This document shows, piece by piece, positions 7,873-14,414 of a stretch of 23,450 nt of DNA. Position 1 is the first letter of the stretch, and every line of letters starts with the position of its first letter. The DNA is from JBCBEX01 sp039177895. GTDB taxonomy: Bacteria > Bacteroidota > Rhodothermia > Rhodothermales > Rubricoccaceae. The position numbers and the translations under genes were made by a program. The DNA is taken from the NCBI GenBank assembly GCA_039177895.1, contig JBCDFO010000027.1:1-23450 (forward strand), given 5' to 3'. The notes beneath the pieces were generated by a model, which was not told the DNA's origin, did no database searches, and saw nothing but the letters and a program-made list of their open reading frames with translations.

Positions 7873-7930
7873 CGTGTTGCGTGTTGCGTATCGGATCGAG
7901 GTCAACACGCAACACGAGATACGCAACACG
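7873..7930. repeat. GTGTTGC/GCAACAC heptamer inverted repeat
   Basis: The stretch reads cleanly in 7-bp steps: CGTGTTG, CGTGTTG, CGTATCG, GATCGAG, GTCAACA, CGCAACA, CGAGATA, CGCAACA. The left arm (7873-7891) is the reverse complement of the right-hand words, for example CGTGTTGCGTAT against ATACGCAACACG. It lies in the 295-bp gap between the divergent amylosucrase remnant and the first pectinacetylesterase gene. The rest of that gap holds no gene or clear promoter that I can see. Confidence 0.75.
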
Positions 7931-8118
7931 TCCGACCACACCCGTCAGACACTCTTTGACGTAGCAAAGGCAAATCGGGGACGCGTCCCAAGATCGGGCG
8001 GCTGTGTCGCGACGGGCGTCGCTCTCGCTATCGATGTGATGGCCCCGGCTTGCGTTCGGGTGGGGTTACGGACTATCGTGGCGCTGTCCACGGTTCTCCC
8101 TCCCATCCCCCTCCTCCG

Positions 8119-9243
8119 ATGCGTCTGTGCCTCACCGCCGCCGTGCTCTCGCTGGGCCTCGTGCTCGCCGCCTGTTCCTCGCCCGTCACGCCAGAAGCAG
8201 AGCCCGTCGGCCTCTTCGACGACGCCCCCTACCTCCCGGCCCTCGCCTCGGCGCAGTCGGGGAACTGGCAGTTCCTCCAGACCGGCGGCATGCAGTGCCG
8301 CGACGGTTCGCGGACCGGCTTCGGGCTCCGGCGTCGCTCGGGCTCGCCCAACCTGCTCATCCTCCTCCAGGGTGGCGGCGCGTGCTACGACTTCTTCTCC
8401 TGCCTCACCAACCGCAGCAGCTTCGACCGCGACGACTTCGACGACTTCATCGCGGAGTTCGGCAACGCGGGCGTCTTCGAGGCCGACAACGCCGACAACC
8501 CGTTCGGCGACTGGAACGTGATCTTCGTGCCCTACTGCACCGGCGACGTCCACTCCGGCGATGCGCCCAACACGGTGACGCCGGGCGTCTTCGGGCGGCA
8601 GGACTTCGTCGGCTACAGCAACATGGAATCGATGTTGGGGCGGATCGCCGGGCAGGCGAAGCGCGCGCGCAAGGTCGTGCTGGCAGGTGAGAGCGCAGGC
8701 GGCTTCGGCGTCCTGGGCACCTACGGCCTCGTCGCGGACGAGCTGGCCCCGGCTCCCATCGACTTCCTCAACGACTCGGGGCCGGTCCCGGCTGACGACG
8801 ACGTGCTCTCCCCGAGCCTGCAGAAGCAATGGCGCGACCTCTGGAACCTCGACGCCGCCCTACCGGAGGGCTGCACCGACTGCTCGCTGCCCAACGGCGA
8901 CGGGCTCGAAAACGTGACGCCGTTCTACGCCGCGCAGAACCCGGACCGCTCGTTCGGCCTGATCTCCACCGAGCGCGACTTCGTCATCCGCACCTTCTTC
9001 GGGTTCCCGAGCGCGAGCGCCTTCGAGGACGGCCTCTACGACATCCGCGCAAGCCTCCCGCCTGGCAACAGCGGCACCTACTTCCCCGCGGGCGAGGGCC
9101 ACACGTTCCTGCTCAGCAGCTTCTACACGTCGAGCATCAACGGCACGTCGCTGGCGTCGTGGACGGAGGCGTTTGTGAACGGCGAGCCCTTCGACCTCCC
9201 GGCCGTGCGCCCAGCAGCGGCTCCGGTCGCGGTGGCTGAGTAG
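8119..9243 (+). CDS. Pectinacetylesterase-family lipoprotein, copy 1
   Basis: This 374-residue protein is of the pectinacetylesterase/Notum family of alpha/beta-hydrolase carboxylesterases. It starts with a lipoprotein signal and lipobox LAAC (Cys19), so it is exported and lipid-anchored. Seen are LLILLQGGGACYD (oxyanion region, about 79-91), VIFVPYCTGDVHSG (134-147) and the nucleophile elbow AGESAGGFG with Ser192. FLNDSGP follows, then probable catalytic Asp287 (TERDFVI) and His328 (EGHTFLL). Four or more cysteines in the mature part may form disulfides. The substrate could be an acetylated or otherwise acylated polysaccharide, but this is not shown. The ATG at 8119 is the one that gives the signal peptide. 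A paralogue follows on the same strand. Confidence 0.88.
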   Translation: MRLCLTAAVLSLGLVLAACSSPVTPEAEPVGLFDDAPYLPALASAQSGNWQFLQTGGMQCRDGSRTGFGLRRRSGSPNLLILLQGGGACYDFFSCLTNRSSFDRDDFDDFIAEFGNAGVFEADNADNPFGDWNVIFVPYCTGDVHSGDAPNTVTPGVFGRQDFVGYSNMESMLGRIAGQAKRARKVVLAGESAGGFGVLGTYGLVADELAPAPIDFLNDSGPVPADDDVLSPSLQKQWRDLWNLDAALPEGCTDCSLPNGDGLENVTPFYAAQNPDRSFGLISTERDFVIRTFFGFPSASAFEDGLYDIRASLPPGNSGTYFPAGEGHTFLLSSFYTSSINGTSLASWTEAFVNGEPFDLPAVRPAAAPVAVAE

Positions 9244-9555
9244 GTGGGAAGGTGTGGACGTATGCAGGTATGAACGTGTGCATGTCGAAGAGCCGCGCTG
9301 CTAGATGTAAGTCCGTCTCCTGCGGCGAAGTGCAGAAGCGCTGGTAGCTCCCCTCCTGGACAGAGCCTGCCCTCGCGAACGCGTGGGAGGGGCTGGGGGT
9401 AGTCGATCGTCGCGCTCCAGAAGGCCATCGTGCATGCGAAGGTCTACCCCCTCTAACTCCCCCTGTCCAGGGGGAGAACTGCTTGTGCTATTGCCGATCA
9501 ACCCCACTGAGCATCGCTTTATCGCTCTCGATCACACATCCACACGTCTACACCT
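9244..9555. repeat. Heptamer inverted arms in the gap between the two esterase genes
   Basis: The left arm starts right after the stop codon (9244-9284: words such as GGTGTGG, ACGTATG, CAGGTAT, GAACGTG). The right arm at 9533-9555 (CACACAT, CCACACG, TCTACAC, CT) is an approximate reverse complement: AGGTGTgGACGTaTG against AGGTGTaGACGTgTG. They bracket the palindromic element at 9346-9480. The whole 429-bp gap (9244-9672) holds no gene I can support. Confidence 0.5.
9346..9480. repeat. REP/MITE-like palindromic element
   Basis: The left end AGCTCCCCTCCTGGACAG (9346-9363), followed by GGGAGGGGCTGGGGGTAG (9385-9402), is repeated in inverted, diverged form at the right end. The complement of 9443-9480 reads AGTTCTCCCCCTGGACAG and then a G-rich run ending GGGGGTAG. 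Each end is itself partly palindromic (C-rich then G-rich). This is the look of a non-coding dispersed intergenic repeat; no transposase is near. Confidence 0.55.
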
Positions 9556-9582
9556 CGGCACCGGAAGCCCTTCCGATAACGC

Positions 9583-9612
9583 TTGCGTAACACGGACGCA
9601 CCTCGTTAATTG
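9583..9612 (+). promoter_or_regulatory. Possible promoter of the second esterase gene
   Basis: TTG at 9583-9585 and TAATTG at 9607-9612 are 21 bp apart, which fits the Bacteroidota -33/-7 arrangement (TTTG, then TAnnTTTG). The -7 box is imperfect. It lies about 60 bp before the start codon at 9673. Confidence 0.28.
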
Positions 9613-9672
9613 GGGGTGCTCCTGGCCGCATCCGATGGGTGCGGCTCTCTTCTCGCTTTTCCCCTCCGTGTT

Positions 9673-10848
9673 ATGCTCCCCCGCTTTTTCCTCGGCCGCC
9701 TCTGTCTGATGGTGGGCCTGTGTGCGACCGTCGGCCTCCTCGCTGCCTGCGATGCCGCCGTCGATGCGCCTGTCACGGACATCGCGCCCGAGGCCGTCGG
9801 CGTCTTCGACGACGCGCCCTACTTCGCCAACGCGCTCCCCGGCGACGGCGAGTGGGCCTGGATCGACGCGCCCCAGTCGATGTGCCGCGACGGCTCCGCG
9901 TCGGGCATCGGCGTGCGTGCCGTGCCCGGCTCCCGCAAGCTGCTCATCCTCCTCCAGGGCGGCGGCGCCTGCCTCGACCCCGGCTCGTGCGAGACCAACC
10001 CCTCGAAGTTCGATGAGGGCGACTTCAACGGCCTGATCGCCTTCATCGGCAACGCGGGCGTCTTCGACCGCAGCCGCGCCGACAACCCGTTCGCCGACTG
10101 GAACACGGTCTTCGTGCCCTACTGCACCGGCGACGTCCACTCGGGCAGCAACCCGAACGGCTTTGTGCCTGGCGTCGATGGCGTGCAGCGCTTCGTCGGC
10201 TACCAGAACCTGGAGCTCTACCTCGACCAACTGAGCCCGCGCCTCCAGCGCGCCGAGCGCGTCGTCCTCTCGGGCGTGAGCGCCGGCGGCTTCGGGACGG
10301 TCGGCACCTACGGGCTCTTCGCCGAGGCCTTCGCCCCGACGCCCGTGGACCTCCTCAACGACTCCGGCCCGCTCCTCCGCGACGACGCGGCCTACTCGCC
10401 CGAACTACAGTTCTTCCAGCGCGTCCTCTGGAACCTGGAGCCCTCCATCCCCGACGCCTGCCCCGAGTGCTCGCAGCCCAACGGTGACGGCATCGAGAAC
10501 GTGCTGCCCTTCTACGCGAACACGTACCCCGATGCCAACTTCGGGCTGCTCTCCTACGAGCAGGACGCCGTGATCCGCTTCTTCAATGGCTCCGTGCTGC
10601 CGACCTGCACGCCGGAGAACCCGCTCGGCTGCCTTATCCCCGGCGAGACGTTCGCCGACGCGCTCTACGACCTCCGCGAGATCCTGCCGGATAACGTGGG
10701 CACGTACTACGTCCCCGGCGAGGCGCACACGTTCCTGCTCGGCGAGCAATTCTACACGACGAGCGTGAACGGCCTGGCGCTCAACGACGCCGTCGCCCGT
10801 TTCCTCGATGGCAAGACGCTCGACGTCCCGCCGACGCCCATGCCGTAG
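9673..10848 (+). CDS. Pectinacetylesterase-family lipoprotein, copy 2
   Basis: This 391-residue paralogue of the gene before it has the same order of motifs: LLILLQGGGACLD (about 90-102), VFVPYCTGDVHSG (146-158), nucleophile elbow SGVSAGGFG with Ser203, LLNDSGP, probable Asp298 (YEQDAVI) and His352 (GEAHTFLL). A signal peptide with lipobox LAAC (Cys26) predicts a lipid-anchored exported protein. It carries an extra loop of about 15 residues with two cysteines (VLPTCTPENPLGC, about 308-320) that copy 1 lacks. This could reflect a different substrate pocket or an added disulfide. The start at 9673 is set by the signal peptide. A terminator hairpin follows. Confidence 0.88.
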   Translation: MLPRFFLGRLCLMVGLCATVGLLAACDAAVDAPVTDIAPEAVGVFDDAPYFANALPGDGEWAWIDAPQSMCRDGSASGIGVRAVPGSRKLLILLQGGGACLDPGSCETNPSKFDEGDFNGLIAFIGNAGVFDRSRADNPFADWNTVFVPYCTGDVHSGSNPNGFVPGVDGVQRFVGYQNLELYLDQLSPRLQRAERVVLSGVSAGGFGTVGTYGLFAEAFAPTPVDLLNDSGPLLRDDAAYSPELQFFQRVLWNLEPSIPDACPECSQPNGDGIENVLPFYANTYPDANFGLLSYEQDAVIRFFNGSVLPTCTPENPLGCLIPGETFADALYDLREILPDNVGTYYVPGEAHTFLLGEQFYTTSVNGLALNDAVARFLDGKTLDVPPTPMP

Positions 10849-10871
10849 CGAACGCACCACTGCGACCTACG

Positions 10872-10903
10872 ACCGCCGCCCTGACTCACGCTGGGGCGGC
10901 GGT
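10872..10903 (+). terminator. Hairpin terminator after esterase copy 2
   Basis: ACCGCCGCCC (10872-10881) and GGGCGGCGGT (10894-10903) form a perfect 10-bp stem with a 12-nt loop, followed by GTTGTGTC on the + strand. It sits in the 100-bp gap between convergent genes and may serve both. The T-run is weak. Confidence 0.6.
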
Positions 10904-10948
10904 GTTGTGTCTGGGCCGACGCACTGGCTGTTCCACGGCCTTGCGCGC

Positions 10949-11494
10949 TCAACCACCACCGAGCCCGGCCTGGACGTAAGCGCGGAGCGTCCCATTCGCA
11001 CTCCGCTCCTGGACCGACTCCATGAACGAGTCCCGCGCCCTCCGCCCCTGTCGGGACAGGATCACGGTGTAGGCCGCGAGCGCTCCTTCCAACCCTGCGA
11101 CGTTCGTAGCCACCTCGTCCGTCTCGGCGTTCTCGATCTTGTGGGCCGCACTTGACAGGATAAACTGCGTGAGGAGGTCGCCCTTGTACCGGCTGTTCGA
11201 GTCAAGAAGCGGGCCGATGACACCGCTGTCCAGGCTCACGCTTACGTCGGGTGAGCCCGTGATCCATTGAAACAGCGCCGTTCGACCTTCGGAGGCACCC
11301 GCAGCGAGAGGACGCGCTTCGAGTCGCCGGATATCCGCAGCGATCTCGTCGAGCTGGGCTTGCGAGAGCGAGCCACTTGGGGGCTGCTGGATCGTAAACG
11401 CGGGGCCGGAATCCGGTGGGGCCAGCGTTTCCTCCGAACCGGAGCACGCAACGAGTGCGAAGGCGAGGACGACGAGGGGGAACGTACGGAGCAT
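10949..11494 (-). CDS. Lipoprotein of unknown function
   Basis: This 181-residue protein has a lipoprotein signal (hydrophobic residues 5-15, lipobox LVAC with Cys17) followed by a Ser/Glu/Pro-rich linker. The mature part appears all-helical and has three stretches: QAQLDEIAADIRRLEARPL, a middle section with LLTQFILSSAAHKIENAETDE, and GLEGALAAYTVILSRQGRRARDSFMESV. It ends in a Gly-rich tail. The signs are of a small helical bundle outside the cytoplasm. I recognise no family. The ATG at 11494 is the one that yields the signal; the frame further upstream is Arg/His-rich and not protein-like. Confidence 0.7.
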   Translation of the reverse strand: MLRTFPLVVLAFALVACSGSEETLAPPDSGPAFTIQQPPSGSLSQAQLDEIAADIRRLEARPLAAGASEGRTALFQWITGSPDVSVSLDSGVIGPLLDSNSRYKGDLLTQFILSSAAHKIENAETDEVATNVAGLEGALAAYTVILSRQGRRARDSFMESVQERSANGTLRAYVQAGLGGG

Positions 11495-11677
11495 GCGGTG
11501 GTGAGCTTGCAGGTGGGTGGAGCGTAGGGCCGCTGGCTGCTTACCCGCGCAGGCAGATGGCAGCGCAGCAGTACGGGGCGATGAATGCGTCGCTGGTCGG
11601 ACGTGCCTACGTCGCAGCGAGACGCCAGCCGGACGCAAAGTACTCGCCTACCCAGCTTAAAACCACCCAGCAGCTCC

Positions 11678-12751
11678 TCACGCGGTCACGGCCGCGAGTA
11701 CGCGCTTGAGCACGTTGAAAGACCGAGGGTGCCCGTAGCGCGTGTTGTACGCTGCGCTCTGGATCGCGACCACCATCCGCTCGTCCGGAAACACGTAGAT
11801 CTTGTTGCCCCCATTGCCCGAGGCGATGGTGTACCGGAATGCGCGCCCCTCCACCGTGAGCGTGTGGGTGTACCACGCGTAGCCGTAGCTGTCGTAGTTC
11901 TCCCACGGGACCGGGTACAGCGGCTCGACCGACGCGCGGACCCACGCCTCCGGGAGGACCTGCTGCCCCTGCCAGCGCCCGCCATCGAGGTAGAGTTGGC
12001 CGAACTTCGCCATGCCGCGCGCCCGGAGCGAGAGGTTGCCCTGCGCCACCGTCCGCCCCGTCGGCGTCGCTAGCCAGCGGTACTGCTCGATGCCGAGCGG
12101 TCCGAACAGCCGGTCCTCCGCGAAGGCCGCGAGCGACTGCCCGGCCGCTTCCTCCACAGCTGCGCCTGCGAGAAACGAACTCGCCGAGGAGTAGACCCAC
12201 GCCGAGCCCGGCTCGTGCGACATCGGGAGGTCGAGCACGAAGCGGACCCAGTCCTCCGTCTCCCACATCCGGTCCTCGTAGCCGGGCGAGGACGGGTCGT
12301 CGGCGTCGGCGGCGATGCCAGACGTCATCGTGAGGAGGTGCTCGATGGTGATCGCCTGCTTGTCCGCCCCGTCGTGGAGGACGGGCGCGTACGCCGGGAA
12401 GAGCGGGAGGACCGGCGCGTCCACGCCCGCGATCAGGCCCTCGGCGATAGCGATACCGACGAGCGCGGAGGTCACACTCTTCCCCGCCGAGCGCATGTCC
12501 TGAAGCGAGTCGGGACCGTGCCCGTTGAAGTAGTGCTCCGCCACGAGCTTCCCGTTTCTGGCGACGACGAGGCCGCGAAAGTCGTCGTGCTCGTCCTGCT
12601 CGATGAAGGTGACGGCTGCTGCCAGCGCGTCCGGGTCTAGCCCCTCGGCGGCGGGCTCGGCGACGGCCCAGCCGTCAGCGACGGTCGGCTCCGCAGGCTG
12701 CCCCTGCGCACAGCCGCTGACGAGGAGAGCAAGGAGGGTGAACATTCGCAT
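11678..12751 (-). CDS. Serine hydrolase lipoprotein, beta-lactamase (class C/EstB-like) family
   Basis: This 357-residue protein has a short lipoprotein signal (lipobox VSGC, Cys14). Its fold family is the class C beta-lactamase/D-aminopeptidase/esterase group: catalytic SxxK as SAGK at residues 88-91, HLLTMTSGI (138-146), and the Tyr motif YSS at 187-189. LSLRARGMAKFGQLYLDGG follows, and GNGGNKIYVFPD near the C-terminus stands in for the KTG-type motif. Such proteins may be esterases, peptidases or beta-lactamases; the substrate is unknown and resistance should not be assumed. The start is at 12751 (MRMF); MF at 12745 is possible. The long in-frame upstream extension lacks protein character. 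Confidence 0.88.
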   Translation of the reverse strand: MRMFTLLALLVSGCAQGQPAEPTVADGWAVAEPAAEGLDPDALAAAVTFIEQDEHDDFRGLVVARNGKLVAEHYFNGHGPDSLQDMRSAGKSVTSALVGIAIAEGLIAGVDAPVLPLFPAYAPVLHDGADKQAITIEHLLTMTSGIAADADDPSSPGYEDRMWETEDWVRFVLDLPMSHEPGSAWVYSSASSFLAGAAVEEAAGQSLAAFAEDRLFGPLGIEQYRWLATPTGRTVAQGNLSLRARGMAKFGQLYLDGGRWQGQQVLPEAWVRASVEPLYPVPWENYDSYGYAWYTHTLTVEGRAFRYTIASGNGGNKIYVFPDERMVVAIQSAAYNTRYGHPRSFNVLKRVLAAVTA

Positions 12752-12857
12752 GGACGTATCGAAGCTGGATCGGAAAGGGCTGACCGCGTGTGACGAGGAC
12801 TGCCAGCGGTGGAAAGGAACGTCCGAGCGCCCAAGGGCAACGGATGTCTCGCTACGG

Positions 12858-12880
12858 AAAAGTCGGCCGGTCGGTCCGAC
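12858..12880 (-). terminator. Possible terminator after the epimerase-like gene
   Basis: Just past the stop of the epimerase-like gene, the minus strand has GTCGG, eight or nine bases, then CCGAC and TTTTCC. The stem is short (5 bp) and alternative pairings exist in this GC-rich stretch. Confidence 0.35.
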
Positions 12881-12884
12881 CGCA

Positions 12885-13562
12885 TCAGACCTGCCCTTCG
12901 GTACGCGCCGCGAGGGCCTGCAGGTCGGGGACCTCCAGGGTACGAGCCGAGGCCCCAGCCACCCCTGCCTCGACGAGCGCCCGGCCGAGTTGGTCGGTGT
13001 CAAGGAACGACTTCGGGAAAGCGCGTCGGAGCAGCGGCATGAGCGGGGCCATCGCCGTGTAGATCGCCCGATAGAGCCTCGTCCGTGAGGTGGCTCCGCC
13101 GACAGGCTGAATCACGCCGGGCCGTGCGTTGTAGACGGCAGCGAAGGGCAGGCCTGCGAGGGCGTTCTCCGTCTCCCCTTTCACGCGTGCCCACATCTGT
13201 CGGCTCTCGGCATTGGTACCGGCGCCTGAGACGTAGACGAACGTCATAGCCGGATTCCGACCGGCGAGGTCGCGGGCGACGGACAGCGTGAGGTCGTACG
13301 TCACGCGTCGGTAGTCTGCCTCGCTCATCCCGGCTACCGAGACGCCAAGGCAGAACAGGCACGCGTCGGCATCGGCGAGGCGCTCCGTGAGCGGCCCAAG
13401 GTCGGCTAGGTCGGCGTGGACCACCTCTTCCAGCTTCGGGTGCCGCCGTCCCGTGGGGCGACGACCGACGGAAATGACACGGGACACGCGGTCATCAGCA
13501 AGCGCCGCGTTGAGAGCGCCGTGGCCGATCATGCCGGTACTGCCAAAGAGGAGGAGAGTCAT
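12885..13562 (-). CDS. NAD(P)-binding Rossmann protein, epimerase-like
   Basis: This 225-residue cytosolic protein has the Rossmann nucleotide-binding loop FGSTGMIGHGAL at residues 6-17 (GxTGxxG type). Next come SVGRRPTGRRHPKLEEV, where the Arg pair suggests NADP preference, and ADACLFCLGVSVAGMSEADY. FVYVSGAGTNAESRQMWARVKGETENAL contains a Ser and a WxRVK element in place of the classical YxxxK. It resembles the short atypical-SDR/NmrA-like proteins related to HTATIP2-type oxidoreductases. The substrate is unknown. The ATG at 13562 begins directly with the first beta-strand. Upstream, between this gene and the Uma2 gene, lies a stranded copy of the icmF 3' end. Confidence 0.83.
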   Translation of the reverse strand: MTLLLFGSTGMIGHGALNAALADDRVSRVISVGRRPTGRRHPKLEEVVHADLADLGPLTERLADADACLFCLGVSVAGMSEADYRRVTYDLTLSVARDLAGRNPAMTFVYVSGAGTNAESRQMWARVKGETENALAGLPFAAVYNARPGVIQPVGGATSRTRLYRAIYTAMAPLMPLLRRAFPKSFLDTDQLGRALVEAGVAGASARTLEVPDLQALAARTEGQV

Positions 13563-13656
13563 GGTGCCCGCCGTGTGTGAGGGATCCCGTGGTGCTCCAC
13601 GATACGCCGCGAGCGCAGCAGGTAGGGCACGATTCGAGTCTAGCCTGCACGGGCCG

Positions 13657-13711
13657 CTACATGTTGTGCCGGTACTGCCCGCCGACCTCGAAGAGCGCCT
13701 CGGTGATCTGG
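13657..13711. repeat. Direct repeat copy A: displaced 3' end of icmF
   Basis: These 55 bp match 14360-14414 at all but two positions, with an exact offset of 703 bp. On the minus strand they would encode the IcmF tail (EALFEVGGQYRHNM and stop), with one Arg changed to His. No start or upstream icmF sequence precedes them, so this is a non-coding remnant. Weaker similarity may continue to about 13733. Confidence 0.92.
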
Positions 13712-13733
13712 ACTGGCGCACATGCTGGAGGTG

Positions 13734-14318
13734 TCACCGGAGCGGTGCAAAGAGCGAGGCCGCGTCGAGCGTGAAGCCGTCCAGCACCACGGAGGTGGCG
13801 ATACCAGTTCCTTCGACCCGACCCGCTACCCGGTAAACCTCGTCAGTCAGCGTCAGCACCTCAATGGTTTCTTCGAGCGGGTCCACGATCCAGTACTCCC
13901 GCACGCCGCTCTGCTCGTAGACACGCCGCTTCGCTGTGAGGTCGTAGTACCCCGTCGAGGGCGAGAGCACTTCCACGACAAGGTCTGGGGCACCTTCCAA
14001 GCCTCGCTCGGAGAGCATGTCGTAGCGCTCGTGACTGACGAAGAGCAGGTCAGGCTGGAAGGCCTGGTCTTCGCGCAGCCGGACATCGATAGGACCTCCC
14101 ACCACAATACCCAACTCATGCTCTTCGACAAAGTCACTGAGCATCGCTCCGAGCCGCCATGTAATTCGCTGATGACGGAAAGAGGGCGCTGGTGACATAA
14201 GTAAAGTTCCATCAACGAGTTGAGAGAGCGTTCCCTCAGGGAGCGCGTCGAAGTCGGCCATCGTGCGACCGGGAAAAGTCGGGATAGGTGGTGCTTCGTG
14301 GGGGCTGAGCGTGTTCAT
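13734..14318 (-). CDS. Uma2-family (DUF820) putative restriction endonuclease-fold protein
   Basis: This 194-residue protein has the PD-(D/E)xK-like core of the Uma2 family: Asp90 in FQPDLLFVS, Glu116 in DLVVEVLSPST, Lys130 in YYDLTAKRRVYEQSGV, then REYWIVDP. The N-terminal part has LPEGTLSQLVDGTLLMSPAPS and SFRHQRI, also family-typical. The fold suggests nuclease activity, but the biological role of Uma2 proteins is not settled. They occur as many dispersed single genes in cyanobacteria and some other phyla. The start at 14318 gives the usual length. The gene fills the space between two 55-bp copies of the icmF 3' end, which suggests that it arrived with an inserted segment. Confidence 0.87.
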   Translation of the reverse strand: MNTLSPHEAPPIPTFPGRTMADFDALPEGTLSQLVDGTLLMSPAPSFRHQRITWRLGAMLSDFVEEHELGIVVGGPIDVRLREDQAFQPDLLFVSHERYDMLSERGLEGAPDLVVEVLSPSTGYYDLTAKRRVYEQSGVREYWIVDPLEETIEVLTLTDEVYRVAGRVEGTGIATSVVLDGFTLDAASLFAPLR

Positions 14319-14359
14319 GTCATTTAGCGTCAGAATGCCTCTGTTGCACGCTGTCGCGC

Positions 14360-14414
14360 CTACATGTTCCGCCGGTACTGCCCGCCGACCTCGAAGAGCG
14401 CCTCGGTGATCTGG
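14360..14414. repeat. Direct repeat copy B: functional 3' end of icmF
   Basis: This is the partner of copy A at 13657-13711, 53 of 55 bases identical. It contains the icmF stop codon (14360-14362 on the minus strand) and the last codons of the intact gene. The repeat unit including the Uma2 gene is 703 bp. Confidence 0.92.

Noticed and set aside
3..7930. The heptamer arrays as CRISPR
   Set aside because: Units are 7 bp, degenerate and without spacers; no cas genes are present.
12752..13003. An 84-residue N-terminal extension of the beta-lactamase-like protein
   Set aside because: It would bury the lipoprotein signal and overlap the epimerase-like gene.
13657..13711. Copy A of the icmF tail as part of a coding gene
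   Set aside because: It has no start or upstream domain, and it lies between the ends of other units; it is a remnant.
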